The notes under the pieces are model-generated. The model did not search any database. It had not been told where the DNA came from and was given only the letters and a program-made list of their open reading frames with translations. Source: Streptomyces sp. NBC_01016 (GTDB lineage Bacteria; Actinomycetota; Actinomycetes; Streptomycetales; Streptomycetaceae). From it: DNA of 64,000 bases. Below, piece after piece: positions 26,258 through 35,325 of this stretch (position 1 is its first letter; each line of letters opens with the position of its first letter). A program made the translations under genes and the position numbers. The DNA lies in NCBI RefSeq assembly GCF_026341035.1, contig NZ_JAPEOQ010000001.1, positions 5,270,001 through 5,334,000 on the forward strand, given 5' to 3'.

Positions 26258-26659
26258 TCACCCTCGGCCGAGCATGAATACGCCGCCCGCGAAGATGACG
26301 GCTCCGACGAGGGAGAAGAGGAACTGGCCGCCGGTGGCGTAGCCGTCGATGGCCATCCGCCGCGGCTTGGCCGGATCGTAGAAGACCGTGACCGGTGTGC
26401 CGGGTTGCAGCGTTGAGGACCGGCCCTTCCCGAACGAGGACCGGGACTCCACCAGGCTGCCGTCGCCGGCCCGGTACTGCACGATCGGATGGTAGGACGC
26501 CCCGTCGCTGCCGGAGCTCCTGTCCAACCGGACGACGGTGCCTGACGTTCGCGCGCCGTTGCGCCGCAGCCATCGCCTCTTGAACAGGCTCCCGGCGCCC
26601 GCGATCCCGAACACGGCACCGAATGCCATGAGAGATACCGCCGCCTCCACTGGCCCCAT
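26258..26659 (-). CDS. DUF3592 membrane protein
   Basis: This 133-residue protein of the DUF3592 family has one N-terminal membrane segment (residues ~5-24), a beta-rich middle with the family pattern GTVVRLD...YHPIVQY...GTPVTVFYDPAKPRR, and a C-terminal membrane segment (~110-130). The family is widespread in actinobacteria and its role is unknown. The start ATG 26659 follows GAGGAGGAG. It is monocistronic and divergent from the TPR-GNAT gene at 26813. Confidence 0.8.
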   Translation of the reverse strand: MGPVEAAVSLMAFGAVFGIAGAGSLFKRRWLRRNGARTSGTVVRLDRSSGSDGASYHPIVQYRAGDGSLVESRSSFGKGRSSTLQPGTPVTVFYDPAKPRRMAIDGYATGGQFLFSLVGAVIFAGGVFMLGRG

Positions 26660-26812
26660 GAACTCTTGTCTCCTCCTCGAATGCGGTGTGCACACCTGGC
26701 GGCTCTCAGTTACGGAAGGCCCGGGAGTCCGCATCCACCTTCGCATCCTTCCTTTTCGCCTTTGCCATCGCCTCCTCCCGGTCCCGGGGGTCGTTGAGGG
26801 ATCATCGGTGGC

Positions 26813-28468
26813 ATGGGGATCGACGGTCTGAGGCGGCAGTACGACGACAACGTCCGCACGTTGGGCGAGGATCATCCGCGTACGCTCGCCGCCTGCGGAG
26901 AACTGGCCCACGCGTACTACCGGGAACGGAGCTACGTAGAGGCGTTCGGGCTGCAGGAGAGGCTCCTCGCCGGTGTGGTGCGGGTCGTGGGGGCGGACGA
27001 CCACGTCACCGTTTCCACGCTCGCGAACCTCGCCTCCATCTGGTTCGCCGGATGGCTCGCAGATGATCGGCCCGAACAGGCCGTGCCGCTCTATGAGTTG
27101 GCCGTGGCGGAGCGGCGGCGGGTCAGCGGGGCCGACGATCCCGGCACCCTCTCCGCGCGCAACGACCTCGCCACCGCGTACCTGACGTCCGGTCAGGCCG
27201 AGCGTGCCGCCGCGGACTTCGAGCACACCCTCGCCGACTGCCTGCGCGTGCTCGGCGAGGGCCACGCGCTGACCGGGACGGTGCGCGCCAACCTCGACTC
27301 CCTCAAGGCCCTGCCGACCAGGCGCGAGCGGGACGAGAGCGCGCTGACCCGTGAGATCGCGACGGCGTTCACCGAGGTGCTGGGCCTGCGGCCCACCGTG
27401 GACGGCGGTCGGGTGAGCGTGGAGATACCGGCGATCGGCGAGACGCTCAGCCTGCCCGTCTGTGACGTCAAGCGCGTCACGAGGAGCCACACACCGATGG
27501 GTGACGCGGCGCTCGAGGTCGTGATGATCGACGGCGGCGACGTCAGGCCGCTGATCGTCCTCGCCGACGACGTGGTGTTCGCCCCCGAGGACCCGGTGCG
27601 GGTCCTCCAGTCGCCGATTCCGGTGGTGATCTCGGACGCGCCGCGGCTGATCAGTCATGCCGAGACCGTCGCCGCGGCGGAGCGCTTCGCGACGGCCGCC
27701 GGGGAGCCGGGCGCGAACCTCGACACCGTCTCGGCGAGGGGCCTGTTGGTGCGCTGCGAGATCGCGGGCGCGCTCCGGTTCGGTCTGCGCTCGCTGAAGG
27801 CCGTCGCGTGGTGGCAGCGGGGCTGGGAGGCGTGCGCGGACGACTGGAGTCTGCCGCCCTTCCCGAAGGACCCGGTATGGGACCATCTGGTGCGCTGCGG
27901 GTCCGGCCCGTCCCTGGAACCGGCCGTCGCGGCGCCGGACGCCCAAGACCGGGAAGCTGAACGGCAGTTGGTGGCTGCCCTCACGGTCGCGGAGTTCCGG
28001 TCGTTGGAGCCGAGGCTGCTCGTCGGCCGACTGGACGAGGAGTTCGTCGAGATCTGGAAGTCGCTGGTGCCCATCACCCCGGCGATGTTCACCGATCTGC
28101 TCCTGGACCGGCTGACCGGGGCGCAGGCGGAGATCGTTCTCTACCCGGACGGCGCCGGCAGCGTCGACCTGGTGCTGCGGGACGGCGGGGAGAACCGGGC
28201 CGTGCTGCAACTCCGGTTCGACTTCCGGACGAAGGACATCACCATGGACGAGGTCCGCATCGCGGCGGACGCGCGGGGGAGCGGACTCTTCCAGCGCCTG
28301 CAGTTCAACACCGAGCGGCTCGCCGGAGCCCTCGGCCTCGACGCGATCCGGATCCTGGCCACCGGCGCGGGCAGCCTCGCCTTCGCCAAGGCGGGCTTCC
28401 CACGGGACCGCGAGCTGTACGAGAAGGTGAACAAGCCGGCTACTGGGCAGGGGTCCGGCCGGGCCTAG
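26813..28468 (+). CDS. Tetratricopeptide-repeat protein with GNAT-like C-terminus
   Basis: This 551-residue protein starts with kinesin-light-chain-type TPR repeats (residues 1-170; e.g. LGEDHPRTLAACGELAHAY and DDPGTLSARNDLATAY). A central region (~180-420) has no recognised domain. The last ~130 residues look like an acetyltransferase fold: strands ending VRIAADARGSGLFQRLQ, similar to the acetyl-CoA-binding loop, and IRILATGAGSLAFAKAGF, like the N-acetyltransferase terminal strand. Canonical Q/RxxGxG/A is only partly kept. There is no strong ribosome site before ATG 26813. The combination is unusual and the function unknown. Confidence 0.75.
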   Translation: MGIDGLRRQYDDNVRTLGEDHPRTLAACGELAHAYYRERSYVEAFGLQERLLAGVVRVVGADDHVTVSTLANLASIWFAGWLADDRPEQAVPLYELAVAERRRVSGADDPGTLSARNDLATAYLTSGQAERAAADFEHTLADCLRVLGEGHALTGTVRANLDSLKALPTRRERDESALTREIATAFTEVLGLRPTVDGGRVSVEIPAIGETLSLPVCDVKRVTRSHTPMGDAALEVVMIDGGDVRPLIVLADDVVFAPEDPVRVLQSPIPVVISDAPRLISHAETVAAAERFATAAGEPGANLDTVSARGLLVRCEIAGALRFGLRSLKAVAWWQRGWEACADDWSLPPFPKDPVWDHLVRCGSGPSLEPAVAAPDAQDREAERQLVAALTVAEFRSLEPRLLVGRLDEEFVEIWKSLVPITPAMFTDLLLDRLTGAQAEIVLYPDGAGSVDLVLRDGGENRAVLQLRFDFRTKDITMDEVRIAADARGSGLFQRLQFNTERLAGALGLDAIRILATGAGSLAFAKAGFPRDRELYEKVNKPATGQGSGRA

Positions 28469-29204
28469 CCACCCCCTGCTTCGGCACCAACTGCCGCCGC
28501 AGTCGCGCCATCGCGTCGGGCCCCACGGCCTCCTGCACGGAGTCCACGAGTTGTCGGCACAGGGCACCGGCGCGCGCCAGTTCGTCCTTGGCGTCGGCCA
28601 ACTCGTCCCTGACGGCGGCAGCGTGGCCCGTCGCCGCGGCGCGGCTGAGGTCGCGCACCTCGCGGGCGCGTGCGGCGCGCATGCCTTCGCCGACGGCCAG
28701 GAGGTAGTCCGTACGATCGTCGGCCAGCCCGTCCGGGGCCGCGTGGACCCTGCCGACGGCGAGGACCTCGTCCAGCGCCGCCCTCGGCAGGAAGAACAGG
28801 GTCGTCGTCGACAGCGCGCTCATCGTGGCCTGGTGCTGCCACCGCGCCAGCAGGCCGGACTTCGCGTCGAGGAGCGGCGCGAGCTGCACGTAGACCTCCG
28901 CGTCGACGGTTGCCATCAGCGCCTGACACTCGACGAGGGTGCCGCGCAGCGCGCCGACCGCCTCCGCCTGCACGTTCACTAGGCGCACGAACTCCTGCGC
29001 CGTACCCGGTCCTTCGGAACCGTCGAGCAGGTCGTCGGCGAGGGCCAGCAGCCGGTCTCCGCGTACGCACAGATCCTGCAGCTCCACCGCGCAGCGCAGC
29101 AGCGCGGCCGCCACATCGGTGTCCTGCGCGGTGCGCCGGAGCGTGACGAGGCCCGTGCTGAACTGGGCGAGCAACTCCGCGAGCTTGGACAGCAATCCGA
29201 ACAC
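28440..29204 (-). CDS. Conserved hypothetical helical protein
   Basis: This 254-residue protein is predicted almost wholly helical, with Leu/Ala heptad patterns suggesting coiled coil. It has no signal peptide, membrane segment or recognised motif. The start is GTG 29204, nine bases after GAAGGAG. Its 3' end overlaps the convergent TPR-GNAT gene by 29 bases. It is followed on the same strand, about 100 bases upstream, by a TetR gene. No function can be assigned. Confidence 0.7.
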   Translation of the reverse strand: MFGLLSKLAELLAQFSTGLVTLRRTAQDTDVAAALLRCAVELQDLCVRGDRLLALADDLLDGSEGPGTAQEFVRLVNVQAEAVGALRGTLVECQALMATVDAEVYVQLAPLLDAKSGLLARWQHQATMSALSTTTLFFLPRAALDEVLAVGRVHAAPDGLADDRTDYLLAVGEGMRAARAREVRDLSRAAATGHAAAVRDELADAKDELARAGALCRQLVDSVQEAVGPDAMARLRRQLVPKQGVARPGRTPAQ

Positions 29205-29304
29205 GGTCCGGTCTCCTTCACCCGACGCGACGATGGCCCGCGCCCCATCGTCTCCGCGCCCCATCGTCGTGGATGTTCGGCGGGCGCGGGGCCGCATTGC
29301 CTCA

Positions 29305-30018
29305 TCAGGGCTTCTGCGGCGCCCGCATCTCCACCGCGTCGAGCAGCAGCCCGAGCACGGTCTCGAACTGGTCGTCCTCGTCCGCGTCGGCCAGATGCGG
29401 GGCGACCGACGCGAGGTGCGGATAGGCGGTCGGCGACACGGCCAGGTACTCGCGCCGCCAGGCCAGCCGGTCGCCCTCCCGGGCCGTGCTGTCCAGCGCG
29501 GCGACGGCCGCCTCCTGGGCGCCCATGGCGAGGGCGGTGTCGGCGAGCGCGCGGTAGTAGCGGGCGGCGTCACGGTCGCCGAAACCGGCCTGCCGCAGCG
29601 CGCCGATGACGAGATCCGCGCCCCGGAACTCGGCGTCGCGGCGGGAGACCCGGCCGGCCACGGCGGCGGCGACCTGCGGGTGGGTGAGGCAGGCACCGCG
29701 TACGCGACGGGCGAGGCCGGCCAGGGTCTCGCGCCAGGAGTCGGTCGGCTCGTACCCCGTGACCGCCTCCTCGATCAGCTGCTCGGCGAGCCCGAGGAGG
29801 ATCTCCTCCTTGCCGGAGAAGTGGCGCAGCACGGCGGTGTGATTGGAGCCGAGCTCGGCTCCGAGGCGGCGCAGGGTGAGGGCGTCCGGGCCCTCGCGTG
29901 CGAGGAGGGCGCGGGCGGCGTCCAGGATCCGGTCCCGGTTGAGGGCGGTGGACGGTGGCCGACCGCGCCGGGCGGTTCGGGCGGCCGGCGCCGGCGTGCT
30001 GCCGCCGTGGTCTGTCAT
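29305..30018 (-). CDS. TetR-family transcriptional regulator
   Basis: This 237-residue repressor has an N-terminal helix-turn-helix (residues ~30-75: ILDAARALLAREGPDALTLRR, in two parts, and LGSNHTAVLRHF) and a ligand domain of the TetR_C type. The start taken is ATG 30018; an ATG 18 bases upstream is also in frame. It lies 30 bases downstream of the beta-lactamase-fold gene on the same strand. The palindrome at 31287-31311 in front of that gene is the obvious operator, so it probably represses its own operon. Confidence 0.88.
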   Translation of the reverse strand: MTDHGGSTPAPAARTARRGRPPSTALNRDRILDAARALLAREGPDALTLRRLGAELGSNHTAVLRHFSGKEEILLGLAEQLIEEAVTGYEPTDSWRETLAGLARRVRGACLTHPQVAAAVAGRVSRRDAEFRGADLVIGALRQAGFGDRDAARYYRALADTALAMGAQEAAVAALDSTAREGDRLAWRREYLAVSPTAYPHLASVAPHLADADEDDQFETVLGLLLDAVEMRAPQKP

Positions 30019-30048
30019 GGCGCCAATCCTATGCACCGGCCCGCCCCG

Positions 30049-31254
30049 TCACTCCGCCGTGGCGAGGTGGGTGACCAGGGCCGAGAGCGCCGCCACGGTC
30101 TCGGCGTCCCGGTCCGGATCCTCGGCCACGGGCCAGGCGCTCGTCTTCACCACGACGACGTCCGCCACCGGATCCACCCACAGGAACTGCCCGTAGATGC
30201 CGAGCCCGGTGAAGGCGCGGTGCTCGCCGCCGAGCGTCCACCACTGGTTCGCGTAGCCGTAGTGCGCGGGGTACAGCTCGCTGAGCGCTCCCGGCCGCAG
30301 GAACTCCTTCCCGCTCCCGCGCCCACGCTCGATCCACTCCTCCGGGACGACCTGCTCCCCGTCGACGGCCCCGCCGCGCGCCATGAGCAGCCCCACCCGG
30401 GCCATGTCCCGCACCGTCGCATTGAACGATCCGCCGCCGACGGCGGTCCGCGGGCGGCTGCGCGAGAGCCCGTAGTACGCGGCCGTCTCCGCGCCGATCC
30501 TGCTCCACAGCCGCTCGGAGGCGTACTGCGCAAGCGGCATGCCGGTGGCGGCCTCGACCACCCAGCCGAGGACCTGCGTATCGAGGGTCGAGTAGTTGAA
30601 GAACGTGCCGGGGGCCGCTCCGGTGTCGACGGAACGGACCACGTCGAGTATCGAGCCCCGCCCGGTCACGGCCCGCATCAGACGGTTGACGGGTGCCTGC
30701 GGGTCCTCGTAGTCCTCGACGCCGCCGGCCCCGCTCGTCATGTCGAGCAGATCCGCGATCGTCGGCCCGTCGAAGGCCGACCCGGCCAGTTCGGGGCAGT
30801 ACGTCACCACCTTGTCGTCGAGCGAGCCCACCGTGCCCTCCGACAGGGCGATACCGAGCAGCACCGACGTCACGGACTTGGTGAGGGAGAAGAGCTGGAA
30901 GCGGCGAGCGGGCCCGCCGAACCGGCCCGGATAGCTCTCGTGCACGAGCCGCCCGCGGTGCAGGACGGCGAACCCCGTGGTGTGCGTCCGCGCGTGCAGC
31001 TCCTCCAGGGTGCGGCGCGTGCCGCGGAACTCGTACGTGAATCCGGTCGGCATGTCACCCGGTGGCAGCGGGCGCACCTGCGCGGCGGCGGGCACGGCCG
31101 CCACCGGCAGCACCGTCGACATGTGCGTGAACGTCCACTCGTTCACGGGCCGCCGGAACGCGACCTCCTCCTGGTGCCGCCACAGCCAGGCCATCCCGGC
31201 CCCGGCGGCCGCGACCGCCGTTCCGCCCACCATCCATCGCGCAGTGCGTGCCAT
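30049..31254 (-). CDS. Serine hydrolase of the class C beta-lactamase/esterase family
   Basis: This 401-residue protein has the serine beta-lactamase/DD-peptidase-like fold. The catalytic SxxK is SLTK near residue 123, the second motif is the Tyr of NYSTLDT (~218), and a C-terminal GLGIYGQFLW block replaces the KTG-like motif. An N-terminal hydrophobic segment (residues ~8-25) after MARTAR anchors or exports it. Such proteins are more often esterases, amidases or peptidases than antibiotic-inactivating enzymes. It forms an operon with the TetR gene. Confidence 0.85.
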   Translation of the reverse strand: MARTARWMVGGTAVAAAGAGMAWLWRHQEEVAFRRPVNEWTFTHMSTVLPVAAVPAAAQVRPLPPGDMPTGFTYEFRGTRRTLEELHARTHTTGFAVLHRGRLVHESYPGRFGGPARRFQLFSLTKSVTSVLLGIALSEGTVGSLDDKVVTYCPELAGSAFDGPTIADLLDMTSGAGGVEDYEDPQAPVNRLMRAVTGRGSILDVVRSVDTGAAPGTFFNYSTLDTQVLGWVVEAATGMPLAQYASERLWSRIGAETAAYYGLSRSRPRTAVGGGSFNATVRDMARVGLLMARGGAVDGEQVVPEEWIERGRGSGKEFLRPGALSELYPAHYGYANQWWTLGGEHRAFTGLGIYGQFLWVDPVADVVVVKTSAWPVAEDPDRDAETVAALSALVTHLATAE

Positions 31255-31286
31255 ACGTGTGCTCCCGAGGGCTCGAACCGATTTAT

Positions 31287-31311
31287 GAACCAATGGTGAC
31301 ACCACTGGTTC
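31287..31311. promoter_or_regulatory. 25-bp TetR-type operator
   Basis: GAACCA (31287-31292) and TGGTG (31294-31298) are mirrored by CACCA (31300-31304) and TGGTTC (31306-31311) around the central A at 31299. Only the 31293/31305 pair fails to match. It lies 33 bases upstream of the hydrolase start, in promoter position, with the TetR gene in the same operon. Confidence 0.8.
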
Positions 31312-31508
31312 GCCCGAGGCAATGGGATGCCGTCGTACGGGGCGCCGCGAAGGGTCACGCCTGACCGTTTCCGGAGGTCAACCGGGCACTCGGGGCCAGG
31401 ACTTGGTGACCGCTCCTCACTGTCCGTGACGTCGCGGTTGGACACTCGCAGGGCGCGTCTGGCAAGGTCGCCGGTCCGATCCCGTGAAGACCCGATGGGA
31501 GGGGCGCG

Positions 31509-31730
31509 ATGACCGAAGTGAACACGATCAGCGTCGAGGAAGCGACAGCCGTCGCCCGGCTGCGCATGAACACCACGACACTGGACATCCCCAAGGACTT
31601 CGACCGCTGGTCGCCCGACGACATGTCGGACTGGCTCGAGCAGACCGAGGACGACCCGGACGTCTCCGACACCGACTTCTACGAAGCCCAGCAGACCGTG
31701 CACCGCGTGCTCGGCGTCGAGGACGCCTGA
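31509..31730 (+). CDS. Small acidic hypothetical protein
   Basis: A 73-residue, strongly acidic protein with many Asp and Glu in its second half and no membrane segment. ATG 31509 follows GGGAGGGG at a suitable distance. Codon use is typical of the genome, which supports a real gene. It ends three bases before the convergent DUF899 gene. Function unknown. Confidence 0.7.
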   Translation: MTEVNTISVEEATAVARLRMNTTTLDIPKDFDRWSPDDMSDWLEQTEDDPDVSDTDFYEAQQTVHRVLGVEDA

Positions 31731-31732
31731 CC

Positions 31733-32425
31733 TCAGCCGCGCTCGCCGTACGCCGCGGCGATCTCCTGCGGTGACGCCCACCGGCTGTAGGTCGGCGACT
31801 TGGGCCAACCCGCGGGGGAGTCCTGCCATTCCTCCTGCCGGCCGTACGGCAGCAGGTCGACCAGGCCGAACAGATAGCTCAGTTGCTCGGTACCGCGGCC
31901 TTCGGTGTGCCAGGTGCGATACACGGTGTCGCCGTCGCGCAGGAACACATTGACCGCGAACCCGGCGTTCGGCGGCGCGCCGAGGTCGGCGCCGAACTCG
32001 CTGTTCGCGGTGGAGTACCAGGTCATCGTGTTGCCGACCTTGTGCCGGTACGCGAGCGCCTCGTCGATCGGCCCCTGCGTGACGATCACGAAGCGGGCGT
32101 CGAACTTCTCGAGCCCCGCGAGCCGCGTGAACTGCGACGTGAAGCCGGTGCAGCCGCCGCACTGCCACTCCGCGCCCTCGTTCCACATGTGGTGATAGAC
32201 GATCAACTGCGGTTGCTCGCCGAAGACGTCGGCGAGCCGCACCGGCCCGTCCTCGCCCTCCAGTACGTAGTCGGGCAGCTCGACCATCGGCAGCCGGCGC
32301 CGCTGCGCGGCGATGGCGTCGAGCTCCCGCGTGGCTGCCTTCTCACGGACCCGCAGCGCCGCCAGTTCCTTCTCCCACGTGGCGCGGTCGACGACGGGCG
32401 GCAGGGCGTTGCCGGTGGTGGACAT
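31733..32425 (-). CDS. DUF899 thioredoxin-like protein
   Basis: This 230-residue protein belongs to DUF899, thioredoxin-fold proteins of unknown reaction. Seen are the family blocks LPDYVLEGEDGPVRLADVF, IVYHHMW, and CGGCTGF with a CxxC at residues ~91-94 (the probable redox cysteines). WHTEGRG follows later. The start ATG 32425 directly follows GGAGGCCCC. It sits between two unrelated convergent or divergent genes. Confidence 0.85.
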   Translation of the reverse strand: MSTTGNALPPVVDRATWEKELAALRVREKAATRELDAIAAQRRRLPMVELPDYVLEGEDGPVRLADVFGEQPQLIVYHHMWNEGAEWQCGGCTGFTSQFTRLAGLEKFDARFVIVTQGPIDEALAYRHKVGNTMTWYSTANSEFGADLGAPPNAGFAVNVFLRDGDTVYRTWHTEGRGTEQLSYLFGLVDLLPYGRQEEWQDSPAGWPKSPTYSRWASPQEIAAAYGERG

Positions 32426-32609
32426 GGGGCCTCCGGACGGTGGGGCGCTTGCGCGCTGTTTGGCCGTTCGCAGGGGGGACTGTCCGGGGCGCCAAAAGTC
32501 ATCGGTCGCACCGACCGGCTCGCAGTGGCCCGGAAGGTCTCTCGTAGGGTGCATTGGAGGCCCCGACGGTCAACGGGGCCGGTGAAGGACCGAGCACGGG
32601 GGAGTGGCA

Positions 32610-34124
32610 TTGCGGATACGCGGACAGGGCCGGCGCTTCGGGGAGCGGGCCGCGGCACTGGTGACCGGGGCGCTGCTGGCCATGACCGGGGCGGCGGCGC
32701 CGGTCCTCGCCGCGGAGGGCCCGGACGGACAGGTCCGGCTCACGCTGGACGTGCCCGAGGCGTCCGGTCTCTACGACGCCGATGAGGGTGGCGAAGCGCG
32801 GTTCGAGGCCCCCAAAATGCTCGTGCAACCGCACGGCGGCGTGGCCCGCAATGTCGAGATCACCGTGGACGCCCGGGAGTTGAAGGACGTCGGCACGATG
32901 ACTCCCGGGCATCGCTGCACGGGAGGCGACGATGTGTTCCGCTGCCGCTTCGACCCCCGCTCCCTGCGTTACGCGACGCACTTCAGCCCGTTCTACCTGC
33001 GTGGCGAGGACGGCGCCGCTCCTGGGGACGGCGGGACCGTGCACATCACCGCGCGCGCCGACAACGCTGCGACGGTGCGCGCGGACATGCGGATGGAGAT
33101 CCGGCCACCGGATCTGACCTCGGCCGGGGCGGAGCGGGTGCCCGGCCTGGTCGAGCCGGGAGAGCCGGTCGTGCTGCGGCCGGGCCTCGCCAACGAGAGC
33201 CGCTGGCCGGTCGAGCGGTTCGCGCTGCGCATGAGCGCCTACGGCCGCCATCTGACAGTGGACCAGAAGTACCGCAACTGCTGGTATCCCGAGGACGGGG
33301 ACGACGCCTCGGACGCGGGGCTGGCCGGGACCGAACTCGTCTGGTGCGAGTTCGACACACCACTGCCGCCGCACAGCGCCTGGCGGATCGCCCGGCCCAT
33401 GACCGGCCACCTGGACGCGGACATGCCCGCGGAGAGCGCCCGCTATCAACTGCTCTACGAAGAACGGGACAAGGCGGTCTATCCGCACCGGGGGAGCGGC
33501 CCGGAGCTGACGCTCGAACGCGTTCCCACCAGTGACATCAAGACCGGTGACAACAAGAACGCCTGGGGCTCACTGATCGTGCGCGGCACCGCGCAGGTCG
33601 ACTACGCGCCGGTCGTCGAGGGACCCGTCCGCGGAAGGGTCGGAGAGACCGTGACGGTGCGCATCGGCGCGCGCAACGTCAACGGGGGCAAGCTGCCCGG
33701 CGTCAACCCGGACCGCTTCGAGATCGTCCCGCCCGAGGGCACCACGATCACCGGCACGCCGTACACGGTGGACGGCGACCCCATGACGAACGCGTGCAAG
33801 CGCCCGGCCAAGGGCTCCCGCGCGTGGCGCTGCGGCCTGGGCAGTGACGCGTTCGAGCAGATCGACGGCCGCAAGGGCGCGCGCACCACCGTGACCGTCC
33901 GCCTCCGCATCGACGACGACGTGCCCGGTGCGCGCGGCACGGTCCGCGTCATCGGCAAGTACGACCGCACCCATGGCAACGACAGCGCCGCGCTGCCGAC
34001 CGACATCGACGCCCGCGAGCGAACCTCCCCGCTCGTCATCGGCGGGGCGGCCGCGGGTGGTGCCGTGGTCGTGGTGGGAGGTCTGGTGCTGGCACGCCGG
34101 TACCGGAGGAACCGGCGCGCCTGA
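32610..34124 (+). CDS. Secreted, membrane-anchored surface protein
   Basis: This 504-residue protein has a Sec signal peptide (positively charged start, hydrophobic core, likely cleavage after PVLAA near residue 35) and a C-terminal Gly/Val-rich membrane segment followed by RRYRRNRRA. There is no LPXTG sortase motif. Between them are beta-rich, Ig-like or adhesion-like regions with pairs of cysteines (for example HRCTGGDDVFRCRF). TTG 32610 lies five bases after GGGGGAG; GTG 32604 overlaps that site. It is probably exposed outside the membrane; the ligand is unknown. Confidence 0.72.
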   Translation: MRIRGQGRRFGERAAALVTGALLAMTGAAAPVLAAEGPDGQVRLTLDVPEASGLYDADEGGEARFEAPKMLVQPHGGVARNVEITVDARELKDVGTMTPGHRCTGGDDVFRCRFDPRSLRYATHFSPFYLRGEDGAAPGDGGTVHITARADNAATVRADMRMEIRPPDLTSAGAERVPGLVEPGEPVVLRPGLANESRWPVERFALRMSAYGRHLTVDQKYRNCWYPEDGDDASDAGLAGTELVWCEFDTPLPPHSAWRIARPMTGHLDADMPAESARYQLLYEERDKAVYPHRGSGPELTLERVPTSDIKTGDNKNAWGSLIVRGTAQVDYAPVVEGPVRGRVGETVTVRIGARNVNGGKLPGVNPDRFEIVPPEGTTITGTPYTVDGDPMTNACKRPAKGSRAWRCGLGSDAFEQIDGRKGARTTVTVRLRIDDDVPGARGTVRVIGKYDRTHGNDSAALPTDIDARERTSPLVIGGAAAGGAVVVVGGLVLARRYRRNRRA

Positions 34125-34146
34125 GAGCCGCGCGTACGATCCACGC

Positions 34147-34168
34147 CGGGCCGGTCCGCACCGGCCCG
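34147..34168. terminator. Bidirectional hairpin terminator
   Basis: CGGGCCGGT (34147-34155) pairs perfectly with ACCGGCCCG (34160-34168) across a four-base loop, between the convergent genes ending at 34124 and 34176. No T-run follows, as is common in Streptomyces. Confidence 0.6.
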
Positions 34169-34175
34169 TCCCCGC

Positions 34176-34991
34176 TCAGTGCTTGATGCCCACGCCCGCC
34201 AGCAGGCTGATCTCGGCGTCCGCGATCTCCGTGCCGTCCTCGGGGTTGTCGCGGCGCCAGCGGTGGCAGCAGATGATGCCCGGGTCGATCAGGTCGAGAC
34301 CGTCGAAGAAGCGGCGCACGTCGCTGTGCGAACGGAACTGCACCGGGGTCCCGGAGTTGGTGTACGCCTCCGCCACCCCGTTCCACGTCTCGGGGTCGAA
34401 GTCGGGCGTGCAGTGGTTCATGGCGAGGGCGCTGCCCGCCGGGAGCGGTTCGAGCAGCCGGCGCACGATGGCGTACGGGTCGTGCGGGTCGGTGACGAAG
34501 TGCATCAGCGCGTTCAGGGACAGCGCGATGGGCTTGTCGAAGTCCAGGACCTCGGCGTCCTGCACGGCGTCCATCAGCGAGTCGGGGTCGGTGACGCTGG
34601 CCTCGATGTAGGCCGTGCGCCCCTGGGTCGTGCTGCGCATGAGGCGCTCGGCGTACTTGAGGACGAGCGGGTCGTTGTCGGCGTACACGACGCGGGCCTC
34701 GGGCACCAGGGACTGGGCGACCTGGTGCAGGTTGGGCTCGGTGGGGATGCCGGTGCCGATGTCGAGCCACTGGCGGATGCCGTGCTCCTGCGCCAGGACG
34801 CGGGTGGCCCGGTGCATGAACGCGCGGTTCTCGCGGGCGGTGACAGGCAGGCCGGGGTGGGCCTTGGCGGCGACCATGGCCGCCTCCTTGTCGACCTCGA
34901 AGTGGTCCTTGCCACCGAGGAAGTAGTCGTACATCCGGGCCGAGTGGGCCTTGCTCGTGTCGAGGTCCCGGCCGGACTGCCTGGTGGTCAT
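34176..34991 (-). CDS. SAV2177-family (DUF574) SAM-dependent methyltransferase
   Basis: This 271-residue protein matches the S-adenosylmethionine-dependent methyltransferase family abundant in Streptomyces. Seen are SARMYDYFLGGKDHFEVDK near the N-terminus, motif I LDIGTGIPTEPN (~75), and VVYADNDPLVL (~101). MNHCTPDFD follows. Substrates of this family are mostly unknown. It lies near the XRE/DUF397 pair, a frequent association in Streptomyces, although it appears to have its own promoter. Confidence 0.88.
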   Translation of the reverse strand: MTTRQSGRDLDTSKAHSARMYDYFLGGKDHFEVDKEAAMVAAKAHPGLPVTARENRAFMHRATRVLAQEHGIRQWLDIGTGIPTEPNLHQVAQSLVPEARVVYADNDPLVLKYAERLMRSTTQGRTAYIEASVTDPDSLMDAVQDAEVLDFDKPIALSLNALMHFVTDPHDPYAIVRRLLEPLPAGSALAMNHCTPDFDPETWNGVAEAYTNSGTPVQFRSHSDVRRFFDGLDLIDPGIICCHRWRRDNPEDGTEIADAEISLLAGVGIKH

Positions 34992-35073
34992 GTGCTCCCC
35001 TTCGTAGGTGTGACTGTCGGTCCTGAGGCCGGGAACCGTATCGGTGTCGGCGTCCCTCCCGCAGGCCGCCGGT

Positions 35074-35325
35074 TCATCCGGAGGCCAAGTGATCGGCCAT
35101 GCCCTGCTTGACGCCGCGGACGAACGCGGCGATCTCCTCCGGCGTGTAGATCAGCGCCGGTCCTGCCGGGTCGGTCGACTGCCGTACGGCCACACGGCCG
35201 TCGGCGAGCAGTTTCGTCTCGACGCACTGACCACCGTTGGGCCCGCTCCAGGGACGCTCCCAGCCCTGCTCCCCGAGGTTGCGGGCCGGCATCCCGTTGT
35301 AGACGCCCTCTTCGACGACCGTCAT
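35074..35325 (-). CDS. DUF397 protein
   Basis: This 83-residue protein carries the DUF397 pattern W-S-G-P-N-G-G-Q-C-V-E then RVAVRQSTDPAGPALIYTPEE and a C-terminal FVRGVKQG helix. DUF397 proteins act as partners or antitoxin-like antagonists of the adjoining XRE/DUF5753 regulators (as with BldB-like and WhiJ systems). ATG 35325 overlaps the TGA of that regulator (ATGA, 35322-35325), confirming coupling. Confidence 0.9.
   Translation of the reverse strand: MTVVEEGVYNGMPARNLGEQGWERPWSGPNGGQCVETKLLADGRVAVRQSTDPAGPALIYTPEEIAAFVRGVKQGMADHLASG

Noticed and set aside
30049..31254. Beta-lactamase-fold protein as an antibiotic resistance gene
   Set aside because: The third motif is not KTG-like, and the family is mostly esterases and peptidases. 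Context gives no resistance cluster.
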